Under the pieces are notes generated by a model. The model was not told the origin of the DNA and searched no databases. It saw only the letters and a program-made list of their open reading frames with translations. This document shows, piece by piece, positions 54,251 to 63,314 of a DNA stretch of 64,000 bases. The translations under genes and the position numbers were made by a program. The stretch lies in assembly GCA_019456165.1 (NCBI GenBank), contig VRUJ01000023.1, positions 1-64,000 on the forward strand. Reading direction: 5' to 3'. Position 1 is the stretch's first letter. Each line of letters starts with the position of its first letter. Source of the DNA: Chloroflexota bacterium. GTDB taxonomy: Bacteria > Chloroflexota > Anaerolineae > Anaerolineales > UBA11579.

Positions 54251-55531
54251 CTAATTGATAAAATCGACTCCATCATATCCGGAAACGATCGAGATACTTT
54301 CACCACCAATTGTTTTCAAGCGTAATTCAGAGTAACCTGTACCTTCAGCACCAGTATATAAAGCCTGGTAGAGGAAGCGGTTTGCGTCCACCCAGATCAT
54401 CAATCCATAAGAGGCTGTATTTTCCAGCGGCTCTGACTCAACTCCTAAACGGCCAGCGGAGATGAGATTGGATTCCAAAAACACGAAATTGCTCGAGTCT
54501 GGTCCCCAGGCTATAAATCGCACATCCCCGGTTTGATAAACTGTATCCCCTGTCCCCTCGATCTCGGCGATGTGTAACGCCCAGATATTATCGGAAGGGT
54601 CACCCACGCGCACGTTGTAGGCAATCTGGCTCATATCCGGTGAAATAAAAGATACCAGATGTGAGAGAAAGGAATCGGACAAAATAGTTTTTAATAGGAT
54701 TGCAGGAGAACCATCCAAAGGAATTTCCCATACAGTGATCGATGCATCCTCCGCGTTTGGATCCGGGGAAGGAATCGCTAAACGCAAATGCATGCCATCT
54801 GCCGACCAGCGCGGAATGACCTCGTATTGATAATCGCCATCGTTTGGCAGGATACCATCACGACGGTTGCCGCCGTCAGCATCCATCAGGCTGAGATTGG
54901 TTGACGTAACAATAGCAATTTGACTACCGTCCGGCGAGTAATAGAACTCACCCCCCTCACCCACATTTAGCAACGTAGTGAACGCTCCCGTATCGGTATC
55001 GACTAAGTAAAGATCATCCCTGAGACCTGGGTTTGGACCTTCATAAACTAACCAGGTGTTGAAAGCCAAGGTATGTGTTCCCGGGATAAATTCCCAGCGG
55101 ACAAGGTCAATCCCTAGAGCATAATCATCAGTGTATAAAGCTTCCAATGTAGCTCCATCCACCAGTTGGCGCAAATTCGATCCATCTGTGTTAATCGCCC
55201 AAATCCCAGAAAGCAGCTCGCTTCCTTCAGTTTCAGATGTCGTAAAAGCGATAACCTTTCCATCAGGCGAAAAACGCACATCCAGGGCTGGAGGGTTACT
55301 GTCATAAAGATTAACCACGCTTCCATCTTCTGACCACAAGCGTATATTCCCATCTTGGGAGTAAACCACATCCAAGCCAGTTGCGCCGCTGGTGGTTTCT
55401 GCAGCCATGGTTGCAGCTACTGATGTAGAAATAACATCTAAACTCTGTGTTGCAGGGGAACTTCCGTTTCCACAGGCAGATGCGGTGATGGATAAAACAA
55501 CTATGATTAACACCAGTTTCCTATTAAACAT
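54251..55531 (-). CDS. lipoprotein with beta-propeller repeats, paralogue
   Basis: About 426 residues from the ATG at 55531 (GAGGAGG upstream). Signal VLIIVVLSITASAC. It shares with its neighbour at 52796 the segments EFYYSPDGSQ(V/I)AI(T/V)T, TxTDTxxFTTLL-like and PRWSADxxxLRxAIPSxDP. The Pro-rich linker is nearly absent. The two arose by tandem duplication. The function is unknown. Confidence 0.8.
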   Translation of the reverse strand: MFNRKLVLIIVVLSITASACGNGSSPATQSLDVISTSVAATMAAETTSGATGLDVVYSQDGNIRLWSEDGSVVNLYDSNPPALDVRFSPDGKVIAFTTSETEGSELLSGIWAINTDGSNLRQLVDGATLEALYTDDYALGIDLVRWEFIPGTHTLAFNTWLVYEGPNPGLRDDLYLVDTDTGAFTTLLNVGEGGEFYYSPDGSQIAIVTSTNLSLMDADGGNRRDGILPNDGDYQYEVIPRWSADGMHLRLAIPSPDPNAEDASITVWEIPLDGSPAILLKTILSDSFLSHLVSFISPDMSQIAYNVRVGDPSDNIWALHIAEIEGTGDTVYQTGDVRFIAWGPDSSNFVFLESNLISAGRLGVESEPLENTASYGLMIWVDANRFLYQALYTGAEGTGYSELRLKTIGGESISIVSGYDGVDFIN

Positions 55532-55560
55532 TTTATCCTCCTCGAACAAATAAGTCGATA

Positions 55561-56781
55561 TCAATCACCCAACCATTCAATGATGGTAGCTTCTCCCTGG
55601 CCCACACCTACACAGAGGGTCACCAGGCCGTAATAGGGGCGTTCTTCATGCGGCGCTCGCCGCCGCATCTCATGCAGCATAGTGGTCATAATCCGCGCCC
55701 CGGTGCAGCCCAGAGGGTGCCCCAAAGCAACAGCGCCGCCGTTAACGTTAGTGATACTTTCATCCAAGCCTAGCTGCTTGAGCACTGCAAGCGCCTGCAC
55801 CGCAAAAGCCTCGTTCAATTCTACCAAACCGATATCGTCGATGCCCAACCCGGCGCGCTTGAGAGCCTTTCGTGTGGCCGGAACTGGTCCAATTCCCATT
55901 GTACTCGGGTTGACCCCGGCTGCTGCGGAGGCTACCACGCGCGCCATAGGTTTGAGGTTTAATTCCTGCGCTTTCTCAGCGCTCATCAGTAACACTGCCG
56001 CCGAGCCATCGTTCAATCCAGAGGAGTTGCCCGCCGTTACCGTGCCGTTCTCGCGAAAAGCGGGGCGCAGGCGAGCGAGGGCTTCCAAGCTGGTGTCTCG
56101 GCGCGGTCTTTCGTCCATATCAACCACCACAGGGTCTCCTTTTCGCTGCGGGATACTGAGGGGTGTGATTTCATCCTCAAATCTTCCTGAGTCTATGGCT
56201 GCGATAGCGCGCTGGTGGCTCTGCAGGGAAAACCTATCTTGCTCTTCACGCGAAATGGGGTCAAGGTCGTATAGATTTTCAGCGGTCTCGCCCATGGCCT
56301 CATTTTCGTACATCGCCTTCAAGCGCTCGTTCGGGTAGCGCCAACCCAAGGTGGTATCCCACATAGTTTGGCTGCCCAAACCAAAAGCCCGCGTTGATTT
56401 GGGCACTGAATAAGGCGCACGTGACATGCTCTCCACCCCTCCAGCCACAAAGACATCGCCTTCTCCAGCTTTGATAGCTCGGGAAGCTTGATTGATTGCA
56501 TTCAGACTAGAGGCACATAATCGGTTGAAGGTCACCGCGGCTACCTCCACGGGAAAACCTGCCAGTAGGGCAGCCATACGGGCAACGTTGCGGTTGTCTT
56601 CTCCAGCCTGATTCGCGCAGCCCAGGTATACTTCCTCAATCTCAGCCGGGTCAATGCCGCTGCGTTCAATCAGGGCTTTCAGTGCATGTGCGGCCAGATC
56701 ATCCGGACGCACAGATGAGAGAGAACCGCCAAGCGCGCCGATGGGTGTGCGCACAGCGTCAATAATCACAGCTTCGGGCAT
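55561..56781 (-). CDS. acetyl-CoA C-acyltransferase (thiolase)
   Basis: It cleaves 3-ketoacyl-CoA in fatty-acid oxidation or joins acetyl-CoA units. Catalytic Cys in [14 protein letters not shown] (near residue 90), [10 protein letters not shown], and the second Cys in [11 protein letters not shown] (near the C-terminus) are present. About 406 residues from the ATG at 56781 (AGGAG upstream). PaaJ/FadA-type is the likely subgroup. With the mutase genes it fits acyl-CoA metabolism. Confidence 0.93.
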   Translation of the reverse strand: MPEAVIIDAVRTPIGALGGSLSSVRPDDLAAHALKALIERSGIDPAEIEEVYLGCANQAGEDNRNVARMAALLAGFPVEVAAVTFNRLCASSLNAINQASRAIKAGEGDVFVAGGVESMSRAPYSVPKSTRAFGLGSQTMWDTTLGWRYPNERLKAMYENEAMGETAENLYDLDPISREEQDRFSLQSHQRAIAAIDSGRFEDEITPLSIPQRKGDPVVVDMDERPRRDTSLEALARLRPAFRENGTVTAGNSSGLNDGSAAVLLMSAEKAQELNLKPMARVVASAAAGVNPSTMGIGPVPATRKALKRAGLGIDDIGLVELNEAFAVQALAVLKQLGLDESITNVNGGAVALGHPLGCTGARIMTTMLHEMRRRAPHEERPYYGLVTLCVGVGQGEATIIEWLGD

Positions 56782-56953
56782 AAGAAATCTCCTGGGAATG
56801 TGGTATGCCTTGAATGCCAAATACATTTTGATTTTACCACTACATCATTGCCGAATAACGTGCAAATTCCAATATCCCTCTGATATACTTGCGTGCTTTG
56901 ATATTAATATTTCAATAGATTTTTGACTTTTTGAATCTTAATAGGATAACTTC

Positions 56954-57865
56954 ATTATACCATTCCCTTTAGTTGGCGAGATCGCCGCAATCGCCACTGC
57001 AATTCTCTTCTCTTTTGGTTCCACCTTCTTCACCCGCGCCGGGCAAATAGTTGGCTCGGTTGTCGTCAACCGCACGCGTCTGTTAATGGCTGCGCTAGCG
57101 CTTTTGGGGGTTCATTGGTTATTTTTTGGCAGTCCCCTGCCGTTAAACGCTGCTCCAGACAGATGGTTTTGGTTAGGCCTTTCAGGCGTGGTCGGTTTTT
57201 CTCTAGGGGATGCAGCTTTGTTCCAGGGCTTCGTGATGTTGGGGACGCGGCTCACCATGTTGATATTCAGCCTCTCCCCGGTTATTGCGGCATTGACTGC
57301 CTGGTTATTTTTGGGCGAGATCCTAAACTCACTCCAAATTGGGGGCATGATCATAACCATCAGCGGGATAGCCTGGGTGGTTTCCGAGAATAACACTAAC
57401 GAAGAAGCATATCAGGATAAATCTCGTTATTGGTTGGGCTTACTTTTCGCGCTTGGCGGGGCTGTAGGCCAGGCTCTTGGGGTAGTCACCGCGAAGAAAG
57501 GGTTATGGGGTAATTTTCCGACTCTCTCTGCGCTGGTCATTCGCGTTGTAGCCGGAGCCGGCGGCGTGTGGATCATTACGCTGCTCAGAGGTCAGGGAAA
57601 AGAAACGTTTCGACAGATTACACAAAACTCCGCAGCGTTACGTTTCACGCTCTTGGGCACGTTATTTGGCCCTCTCACAGCAGTGGGTTTATCATTAGTT
57701 GCCATCAAGTACGCCAGTGTGGGAATCGCGAGTACGTTAATGGCATTGCCGCCTATCTTTCTCCTGCCGATCAGTTATTTTATGTTCAAAGAACGAATCA
57801 GCAAGCGCGCAATTATTGGCACTGTCATCGCATTATTAGGGGTGGCAATTCTCTTTTTGGTATAA
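56954..57865 (+). CDS. EamA/DMT-family transporter, non-ATG start
   Basis: A 10-TM drug/metabolite transporter. The first ATG, at 57086, would delete the first membrane helix; the frame is open upstream to a stop at about 56945 and encodes IPFPLVGEIAAIATAILFSFGSTFFTRAGQ, a good EamA TM1. No ATG, GTG or TTG lies ahead of this, so ATT (56954) or ATA (56957) is the best start; AGGA lies near. The two EamA repeats are about residues 5-140 and 155-300. It converges with the LysE gene. Confidence 0.8.
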   Translation: MIPFPLVGEIAAIATAILFSFGSTFFTRAGQIVGSVVVNRTRLLMAALALLGVHWLFFGSPLPLNAAPDRWFWLGLSGVVGFSLGDAALFQGFVMLGTRLTMLIFSLSPVIAALTAWLFLGEILNSLQIGGMIITISGIAWVVSENNTNEEAYQDKSRYWLGLLFALGGAVGQALGVVTAKKGLWGNFPTLSALVIRVVAGAGGVWIITLLRGQGKETFRQITQNSAALRFTLLGTLFGPLTAVGLSLVAIKYASVGIASTLMALPPIFLLPISYFMFKERISKRAIIGTVIALLGVAILFLV

Positions 57866-57879
57866 CTTCTGCCAGACGT

Positions 57880-58500
57880 CTAAAGCAGCAAAGCAAAACC
57901 GAAAGCGCCAATTACAAACCCCGAGATGTAGTTGATTGTTCTTAGAATTCGGTTGGTTAGTTTACCTCGCACCAAATTCACCCCACTGGTCAGTATCAAC
58001 CACCAGGCTGCCGACCCCAAAAAGATGCTGATCCCAAACAACCCAGCCGTTCTAACCCCCGCCTGAAGGTCCAGATCAATGCCGCTGTAAATCGCTGCGA
58101 AAAAGAGAATGGTAAATGGGTTTGCCATTGTAAGTAAGAAAACAGAGCTGAAGGCTGCCGCCAGTCCTTTTAACTTGGCATCTGTATCGCCCCCCTCTGC
58201 TTGCAAATTTAATTCTGCCTTCGTGAAGAAAATCTTGATTCCTAAAAGTATCAGCACCGCTCCCCCAACCGTGGGCAGCCAACTTTGAGCGTCGGATAAG
58301 AACGCAGCAATCGCCGCCAACCCCAAGCCGCCCAAGATGCCGTACAGCCCATCTGCCGCAGCCACCCCCAGACCGGAGGCAAAACCAACCCGCCAGCCGC
58401 GCGTCAGGGTGCGCTGGATGCACAGTATCGCTATGGGTCCGACCGTGGCGGCAACGGTGAAGCCAATGAATAAGGCTTGGAGGAAGGAGGATATATTCAT
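57880..58500 (-). CDS. LysE-family exporter
   Basis: 206 residues with about six membrane segments. Family pattern: GFTVAATVGPIAILCIQRTLTRGWRVGFASGLGVAAADGLYG, the LysE/RhtB signature. Such proteins export amino acids or related compounds. The specific substrate is unknown. Confidence 0.88.
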   Translation of the reverse strand: MNISSFLQALFIGFTVAATVGPIAILCIQRTLTRGWRVGFASGLGVAAADGLYGILGGLGLAAIAAFLSDAQSWLPTVGGAVLILLGIKIFFTKAELNLQAEGGDTDAKLKGLAAAFSSVFLLTMANPFTILFFAAIYSGIDLDLQAGVRTAGLFGISIFLGSAAWWLILTSGVNLVRGKLTNRILRTINYISGFVIGAFGFALLL

Positions 58501-58556
58501 GGGTAATTGATATTTTAATTGGGGATTATATAACTAACAAATGTAACGACTTTTGG

Positions 58557-58781
58557 CTAAGATGGGTTACATACTTTACATGGTTCGATATTTGGAAAAC
58601 CCGTTTGCCTCGCGTGAGCAATAGCGTCTTCAAATGTATCAAATGAGCCAACCCATTTTCCGTTATCTGGGCGTGTACCCCCTTTTATGCCCTTACCATA
58701 GTTACAGTATGAACAGTGGGCAAAGTGGGTTTTAGCCTTCTTTGCCCCTGCTCGCCAATTCTCGTACACCCAATAAGTCAT
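58557..58781 (-). CDS. small protein with two Cys pairs, WVYENWRAG type
   Basis: 74 residues starting MTYWVYENWRAGAKKAKTHFAHCSYCNYGKG, with CxxC and, near the end, CKVC. The pattern is familiar from short proteins that sit in accessory regions, but I know of no defined function. The ATG at 58781 is right after the previous gene's stop (58784), so the two are coupled. Confidence 0.65.
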   Translation of the reverse strand: MTYWVYENWRAGAKKAKTHFAHCSYCNYGKGIKGGTRPDNGKWVGSFDTFEDAIAHARQTGFPNIEPCKVCNPS

Positions 58782-58783
58782 CA

Positions 58784-58987
58784 CTAATCCTCGATGACGA
58801 CTAGAATGTTGCCACAATTCCCGCATTTGTAGGAAATTTCTGTAATTCCCCATGCCCAATATTCACCCGCAAGTTCGGCAGCCATATAATCTGCCGCTTG
58901 TCCTTCAGACGCGCCCTCTTCCAACTCTGCCATTTTGCGTTCGCGTCCAATCTCTTCCATTTCTCCACCGCATTCATTACACTTCAT
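58784..58987 (-). CDS. small zinc-ribbon-like protein
   Basis: 67 residues. Two CxxC pairs (CNECGG at the N-terminus, CGNCGN near the end) flank an acidic helix (EEGASEGQAADYMAAELAG). An AGGAGG site lies 7 bases before the ATG. It is part of a three-gene small-ORF run. Confidence 0.65.
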   Translation of the reverse strand: MKCNECGGEMEEIGRERKMAELEEGASEGQAADYMAAELAGEYWAWGITEISYKCGNCGNILVVIED

Positions 58988-59013
58988 GGTAACCTCCTAA
59001 TAAAAAGCTTTGT

Positions 59014-59178
59014 TCACTCTGAACTAGACTTTTCCTCTTGTTTCTCCGCTGGCTTTTCTTCCTTATCCGGTTTGACTTTGTGAAAAGCAGATATTAGTCT
59101 TTTAAAATCTTTGCCAGCAAGAGAGATAGGCTTTTCGCTAGTGGTTTTTTCTCGTGGTTTCCTTTCTTTATCTTCCAT
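59014..59178 (-). CDS. small highly charged protein
   Basis: 54 residues beginning MEDKERKPREKTT and ending KQEEKSSSE. Nearly half the residues are Lys or Glu, around a short hydrophobic core (ISLAGKDFKRLISAF). An AAAGGA site lies 6 bases upstream. It resembles the start of the ORF at 28148-28348. Function unknown. Confidence 0.55.
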   Translation of the reverse strand: MEDKERKPREKTTSEKPISLAGKDFKRLISAFHKVKPDKEEKPAEKQEEKSSSE

Positions 59179-59229
59179 TTCTTGTCCTTTTTTGATTATA
59201 GATGCTATAGCAAGACTTCATAGATATGC

Positions 59230-59258
59230 TTGACACCTGTCTCTATCGCGGCTATAAT
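59230..59258 (+). promoter_or_regulatory. perfect sigma70 consensus promoter
   Basis: TTGACA (59230-59235), a 17-base spacer and TATAAT (59253-59258) drive the gene at 59293. A frame open from 59230 would begin inside this promoter, which rules out that start. Confidence 0.85.
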
Positions 59259-59292
59259 GATACCAATACTTACTACAATTCGGAGGTCTACC

Positions 59293-60057
59293 ATGACAAA
59301 GAAGAAAAAAGGGTCACGTCTCAAGGAGCAGTTGCCGTCCAACCGGTCTTCTTATGATAAACAGCTTAATTCGTTGCGAGGTTACGCTATTGCCAGCAAT
59401 GACGGCGCGAGAGAAGTGACGAATAAGACTGTAGCCGGAATAGTTGAAATACATGAGGGTACTCTTGCTTATACAAGTCCCTTTTTTGTTTCTGTGGGGC
59501 TTGTTCACAAAACTAATGGGCAATATCTCCCTGCTGACGAAGTGATTGATTTCAATCTGGCATACAGTCATGGGGATGAAAACGCAGGACATAAACTCGC
59601 TCCTATCCTAAAGCGGTCTTGGTTTGGATTAACGTTGATTCCCAAACTTCGGTTTAAGTCTTTGTCAATGCAAGAGGCAATTACCACATTGGGAGTCAGG
59701 GCTGGTGCAGACGATACATACAAAGGTCGGCTCAAAACACTGCTATTGTATCTCGAAGAAGCGGGCCTCATTGAGATAAACGGAGATAAAATATCCCTGA
59801 CAAGTGAAAAACTTCCCGTATCAAACAAAAAACCTGGAATTGAGGACGAAATAGAACCCGTAAAGCACACTGGGTCTAACACAACCGATTTTCCTCCCAG
59901 AAATTCAAAAGATGGAGTTTCTTTGAGCTTTAGCATTAATGTTGAATCAAGCCAGTTTGCAAGTTGGTCTCCAGACCGAATTGCTGCTTTCTTTAGTGGA
60001 CTTTCTCAAGTCCTACAGGCAAAGGCAACTCTAGAGGAAAATCAAACTGATATGTAG
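59293..60057 (+). CDS. hypothetical protein of the accessory islet
   Basis: 254 residues starting MTKKKKGSRLKEQ, with a GGAGG site 8 bases ahead. No membrane helix or signal. The N-terminal half (about 20-160) looks globular; the middle (about 110-165) may be winged-helix-like (KSLSMQEAITTLGVRAG...YKGRLKTLLLYLEEAGLIEINGDKISL). The C-terminal third is Ser/Asp-rich with a final helix. I do not recognise the family. Its strong promoter and position next to an unusual tRNA suggest that the two belong together. Confidence 0.6.
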   Translation: MTKKKKGSRLKEQLPSNRSSYDKQLNSLRGYAIASNDGAREVTNKTVAGIVEIHEGTLAYTSPFFVSVGLVHKTNGQYLPADEVIDFNLAYSHGDENAGHKLAPILKRSWFGLTLIPKLRFKSLSMQEAITTLGVRAGADDTYKGRLKTLLLYLEEAGLIEINGDKISLTSEKLPVSNKKPGIEDEIEPVKHTGSNTTDFPPRNSKDGVSLSFSINVESSQFASWSPDRIAAFFSGLSQVLQAKATLEENQTDM

Positions 60058-60062
60058 CAAAA

Positions 60063-60110
60063 CGGTCGGGAGGAGGTCTACCATGAACTCGTACCCGACC
60101 GTTTACTTTT
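60063..60110 (+). terminator. hairpin-terminator enclosing a ribosome site and ATG
   Basis: The 8-bp stem CGGTCGGG (60063-60070) with CCCGACCG (60094-60101) has a 23-base loop, followed by TTTACTTTTT. The loop contains GGAGGTCTACCATGA, the same bases that precede the ATG of the upstream gene at 59293. It may end that gene's transcript. The duplicated ribosome site opens a 14-codon frame into the tRNA. Confidence 0.55.
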
Positions 60111-60114
60111 TCAT

Positions 60115-60200
60115 GGGCGAGTGGTGAAACTGGCAAACACAGTAACTTTGGAAGTTACCGCTGTGAGTGCAGCTTGAGGATTCGAATTCCTCCTCGCCCA
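60115..60200 (+). tRNA. class II tRNA, leucine-type body, anticodon UGG (proline)
   Basis: 86 bases fold as a complete tRNA. The 7-bp acceptor is GGGCGAG/CTCGCCC with A73 as the discriminator. The D-arm is GTG/CAC with a GG-containing loop, and the anticodon stem is GTAAC/GTTAC. The T-arm is GAGGA/TCCTC with loop TTCGAAT. A long variable arm (GCTG/CAGC, 60160-60173) makes it class II. In bacteria long variable arms belong to Leu, Ser and (mostly) Tyr tRNAs, and A73 fits Leu. The loop TTTGGAA puts TGG at positions 34-36, a proline (CCA) anticodon. CCA is not encoded. Confidence 0.8.
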
Positions 60201-60269
60201 CTTTTGAATCTTCATAATAGCATATGCGCGAATCCATGTCAAGGATATTTTCATAGATTTGCAAATCTG

Positions 60270-60464
60270 TTATTCTTGACTTACTGGATTGCGATAGAAC
60301 AACCGTTTCCCTTCTGCTCCTTTGATTGCCTCAATAGTTCTTGCTCCATCGCTGGCCTTGCGATTATCCCATCGAAACCCAAATTCATTCACATTGCGGT
60401 CTGTGGGCTTTGCGCTTACGTCATGAATTGTACCTACAATCTCGCGCTTTATAAAGCAATCCAC
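60270..60464 (-). pseudogene. IS1595-family transposase remnant (C-terminal end)
   Basis: 64 codons reading ...VNEFGFRWDNRKASDGARTIEAIKGAEGKRLFYRNPV, the form of the last part of ISXO2-type transposases (compare YLNEYAFRYNHR in the intact copy at 27347). The catalytic part is missing. It marks one side of the accessory islet. Confidence 0.65.
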
Positions 60465-60490
60465 CTCTCGAAATGACCAACAAACAAAAA

Positions 60491-60511
60491 GGGCGACCCG
60501 GTGGGTCGCCC
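60491..60511 (-). terminator. terminator of ppdK, REP-like palindrome
   Basis: The 9-bp stem GGGCGACCC/GGGTCGCCC has a 3-base loop and TTTTT beyond it on the minus strand. Its outer bases GGGGCG/CGCCCCTAC resemble the REP elements at 51717. It lies 27 bases after the ppdK stop. Confidence 0.8.
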
Positions 60512-60537
60512 CTACGGAAAATGTGGATTGGTGATTT

Positions 60538-63285
60538 CTACTTTCTATGTTCCATGGCGGATTGGGCCGCGGCCAGGCGCGCTACCGGCACTCGGAAGGG
60601 TGAGCAGCTAACATAATTAAGACCAGCGCGGTGGCAGAAATCTATTGATTCGGGGTCACCGCCGTGCTCCCCGCAAATGCCTACTTCCAGGTCTGGGCGT
60701 GTGCGCCGGCCCTCCTCCACACACATGCTCATCAAGCGCCCCACCCCGGATTGGTCAATAGTCTGGAAAGGGTTGTTAGGTAAAATACCGTCCTCCACAT
60801 ATTTCATCAGGAAGTTGCCCTCGGCGTCATCGCGGCTGTAGCCGTAAGTCATCTGGGTGAGGTCGTTGGTTCCGAAGGAGAAGAACTCGGCGGCCTCAGC
60901 GATCTCGGCGGCGGTCAGCGCGGCGCGGGGTATCTCGATCATGGTACCAAACTTATACGGGAATTCGATTCCCTTGCTTTCCATAACATCTTTGGCAATG
61001 CGCTCCAAGCGCGGCTGGATGAACTTGACTTCGTTGATGTGCCCTGTGAGGGGTATCATCACCTCAGGTTTAGCGTTGATGCCGTCCAGCGTGGTATCCG
61101 CAGCAGCTTCGAAAATGGCGCGCACCTGCATCTCTACAATTTCGGGCATCATAACGCTCAGACGCACTCCACGCATACCCATCATTGGATTGCTTTCGTG
61201 CAAGGCCCTGACACTGTTCAATAATTTCTGCTTGTCTTTCAATCCTTTCTTTTCACCCTTAACCTGCATGGTGACCACTTCTTCCAGCAAGCTTTCCTGG
61301 TCTGGCAGGAATTCGTGCAGAGGCGGGTCGATCAAACGGATGATAACCGGTAAGCCGTCCATGGCGCGGAACAGTCCGTCGAAATCTGAGCGCTGGAATG
61401 GCAGCAATTCGTCCAAAGCTGCGATGCGTTCAGCCACATCTTCAGCCAGGATCATGCGCTGGACGATGGGTAAACGCTCTTGTTCAAAAAACATGTGCTC
61501 GGTGCGGCACAATCCGATGCCCTGTGCGCCGTAGCTGCGGGCGCGTTCTGCATCCGCGGGGTAGTCCGCATTGGCCCAAACCTGCAGCCCTGCGCTGGGC
61601 CAGCCTTCTGGGGCATTGCGGATTCCAGGCGTGGCGCTGATCGCATCCGCCCAACCCAACAATGTGAGCAGATCAGTTTGTTCTTCCAACTTCGGAGAAA
61701 TTGTAGAAATCTTACCTAAAAATACTTCTCCGCTGGTGCCGTTAACCGACAACCATTCCCCTTCCCTCACCACAGTATCTCCCACTTGCATTTGACGCTT
61801 TTTCTTATCAACAAAGATACCAGAGGCGCCCACCACGCAAGGCACACCAAACTGGCGGGCAACAACCGCGGCATGCGAGGTCGCGCCGCCTTCGCTGGTG
61901 AGAATACCTTTGGATGCCAACATCCCATGGACATCGTCCGGCTTGGTGAAAGGCCGCACCATGATCACGTCCCGTCCTTCTTCCTTTGCCATGCGCTCTG
62001 CAGTGTCAGCGTCGAAATATACTTGTCCCACGGCTGCCCCAGGGGAGGCGTTGACGCCCTTGGAAAACTTGCGTCCTTCAGCATCGGCTTCCTTTTCAGC
62101 TTCAAGATTGAACTGGGGGTGTAAAAGGATATCAACTTGTTCGGGGCTGACACGCCAAACGGCTTCCTCTTTATTTATCAGACCTTCCTCAGCCATATCT
62201 ACCGCGATCTTCACTGCTGAGTTGGCTGTGCGCTTGCCGTCACGCGTTTGCAGCATCCATAATTTGCCATCCTCGATGGTGAACTCTACATCCTGCATCT
62301 CTTTATAATGCTTTTCCAGTTTGCTGCAGATCTCTTCAAACTGTTTGTAAGCCTGCGGCATTTCTTTTGCCAGGTCAGCAATAGGGGATGTATTACGAAT
62401 TCCAGCAACAACATCCTCGCCTTGAGCGTTAATCAAGTAATCGCCATAGATTACATTTTCCCCGGTAGCCGGGTCGCGCGTGAAGGCTACACCGGTTCCA
62501 GAATCATCCCCCATATTGCCAAATACCATGACCACCATATTCACAGCGGTGCCCAGGTTGTGAGAAATGCCGGCGAAATTACGGTAATCGACAGCCCGTT
62601 TTCCATTCCAAGATCGGAACACTGCCTCGGTTGACATGCGCAGTTGTTCCATGGGGTCTTGGGGGAATTCTATACCTTTTTCTTTCTTGATCACTTGCTT
62701 GAATTCATCGGTTATTTTTTGCCAATCGACATCATCCAATTCAGTATCTAGCTCAACATCCTTCGTGTGTTTATATGTCTCAATGATATCCTCAAAAGCT
62801 TCGTCCGAAATTTCGAGTACCACACTGCCAAACATCTGCACCAAGCGGCGATAGGCATCAAACACAAAACGCCTGTCCCCGGCCAATTCAGCCAACCCTT
62901 CAGCGGTCTCATCATTCAGGCCAATATTTAGCACGGTGTCCATCATGCCGGGCATAGAGAATTTTGCCCCGGAACGAGAAGATACCAACAGCGGTTTGGT
63001 TGGATCACCAAAAACCTTGCCCGTGTCTATTTCCAATTGGGCAAAAGCCTCTTGCATCTGTTCCCACATCCCTTGCGGGAATTTTTCTCCAGCGTCCAAA
63101 TACGCGTTGCAAGCTTCAGTAGTGACGGTAAAACCGGGGGGCACGGGCACACCGAGGCGGGTCATTTCCGCCAGGTTTGCACCTTTACCTCCTAGCAAAG
63201 CCCTAACCTTTTCCCAATCTCCCCCCACAGTTTTTTCAGCCTGGTCCACCTGGTTGAAAAGGTAAACCCATTTCTTATCGGCCAT
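60538..63285 (-). CDS. ppdK: pyruvate, phosphate dikinase
   Basis: Interconverts pyruvate, ATP and phosphate with PEP, AMP and pyrophosphate. The N-terminal ATP-grasp part begins VRALLGGKGANLAEMTRLGVPVPPGFTV. The catalytic His is in the swivelling domain (SEGGATSHAAVVARQFGVPCVVG, near residue 470). The C-terminal PEP-binding barrel includes GIGLCRTEHMFFE, MMGMRGVRL and GTNDLTQMTYGYSRDD. 915 residues, full length. The ATG at 63285 has GGAGG upstream; a TTG one codon earlier is less likely. Confidence 0.96.
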   Translation of the reverse strand: MADKKWVYLFNQVDQAEKTVGGDWEKVRALLGGKGANLAEMTRLGVPVPPGFTVTTEACNAYLDAGEKFPQGMWEQMQEAFAQLEIDTGKVFGDPTKPLLVSSRSGAKFSMPGMMDTVLNIGLNDETAEGLAELAGDRRFVFDAYRRLVQMFGSVVLEISDEAFEDIIETYKHTKDVELDTELDDVDWQKITDEFKQVIKKEKGIEFPQDPMEQLRMSTEAVFRSWNGKRAVDYRNFAGISHNLGTAVNMVVMVFGNMGDDSGTGVAFTRDPATGENVIYGDYLINAQGEDVVAGIRNTSPIADLAKEMPQAYKQFEEICSKLEKHYKEMQDVEFTIEDGKLWMLQTRDGKRTANSAVKIAVDMAEEGLINKEEAVWRVSPEQVDILLHPQFNLEAEKEADAEGRKFSKGVNASPGAAVGQVYFDADTAERMAKEEGRDVIMVRPFTKPDDVHGMLASKGILTSEGGATSHAAVVARQFGVPCVVGASGIFVDKKKRQMQVGDTVVREGEWLSVNGTSGEVFLGKISTISPKLEEQTDLLTLLGWADAISATPGIRNAPEGWPSAGLQVWANADYPADAERARSYGAQGIGLCRTEHMFFEQERLPIVQRMILAEDVAERIAALDELLPFQRSDFDGLFRAMDGLPVIIRLIDPPLHEFLPDQESLLEEVVTMQVKGEKKGLKDKQKLLNSVRALHESNPMMGMRGVRLSVMMPEIVEMQVRAIFEAAADTTLDGINAKPEVMIPLTGHINEVKFIQPRLERIAKDVMESKGIEFPYKFGTMIEIPRAALTAAEIAEAAEFFSFGTNDLTQMTYGYSRDDAEGNFLMKYVEDGILPNNPFQTIDQSGVGRLMSMCVEEGRRTRPDLEVGICGEHGGDPESIDFCHRAGLNYVSCSPFRVPVARLAAAQSAMEHRK

Positions 63286-63314
63286 CAATTGCCTCCAAAA
63301 TTAAGATATAAAAA

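Noticed and set aside
60115-60200. Serine tRNA with GGA anticodon
   Set aside because: Shifting the anticodon by one base breaks the 5-bp anticodon stem, and A73 does not fit serine (G73).
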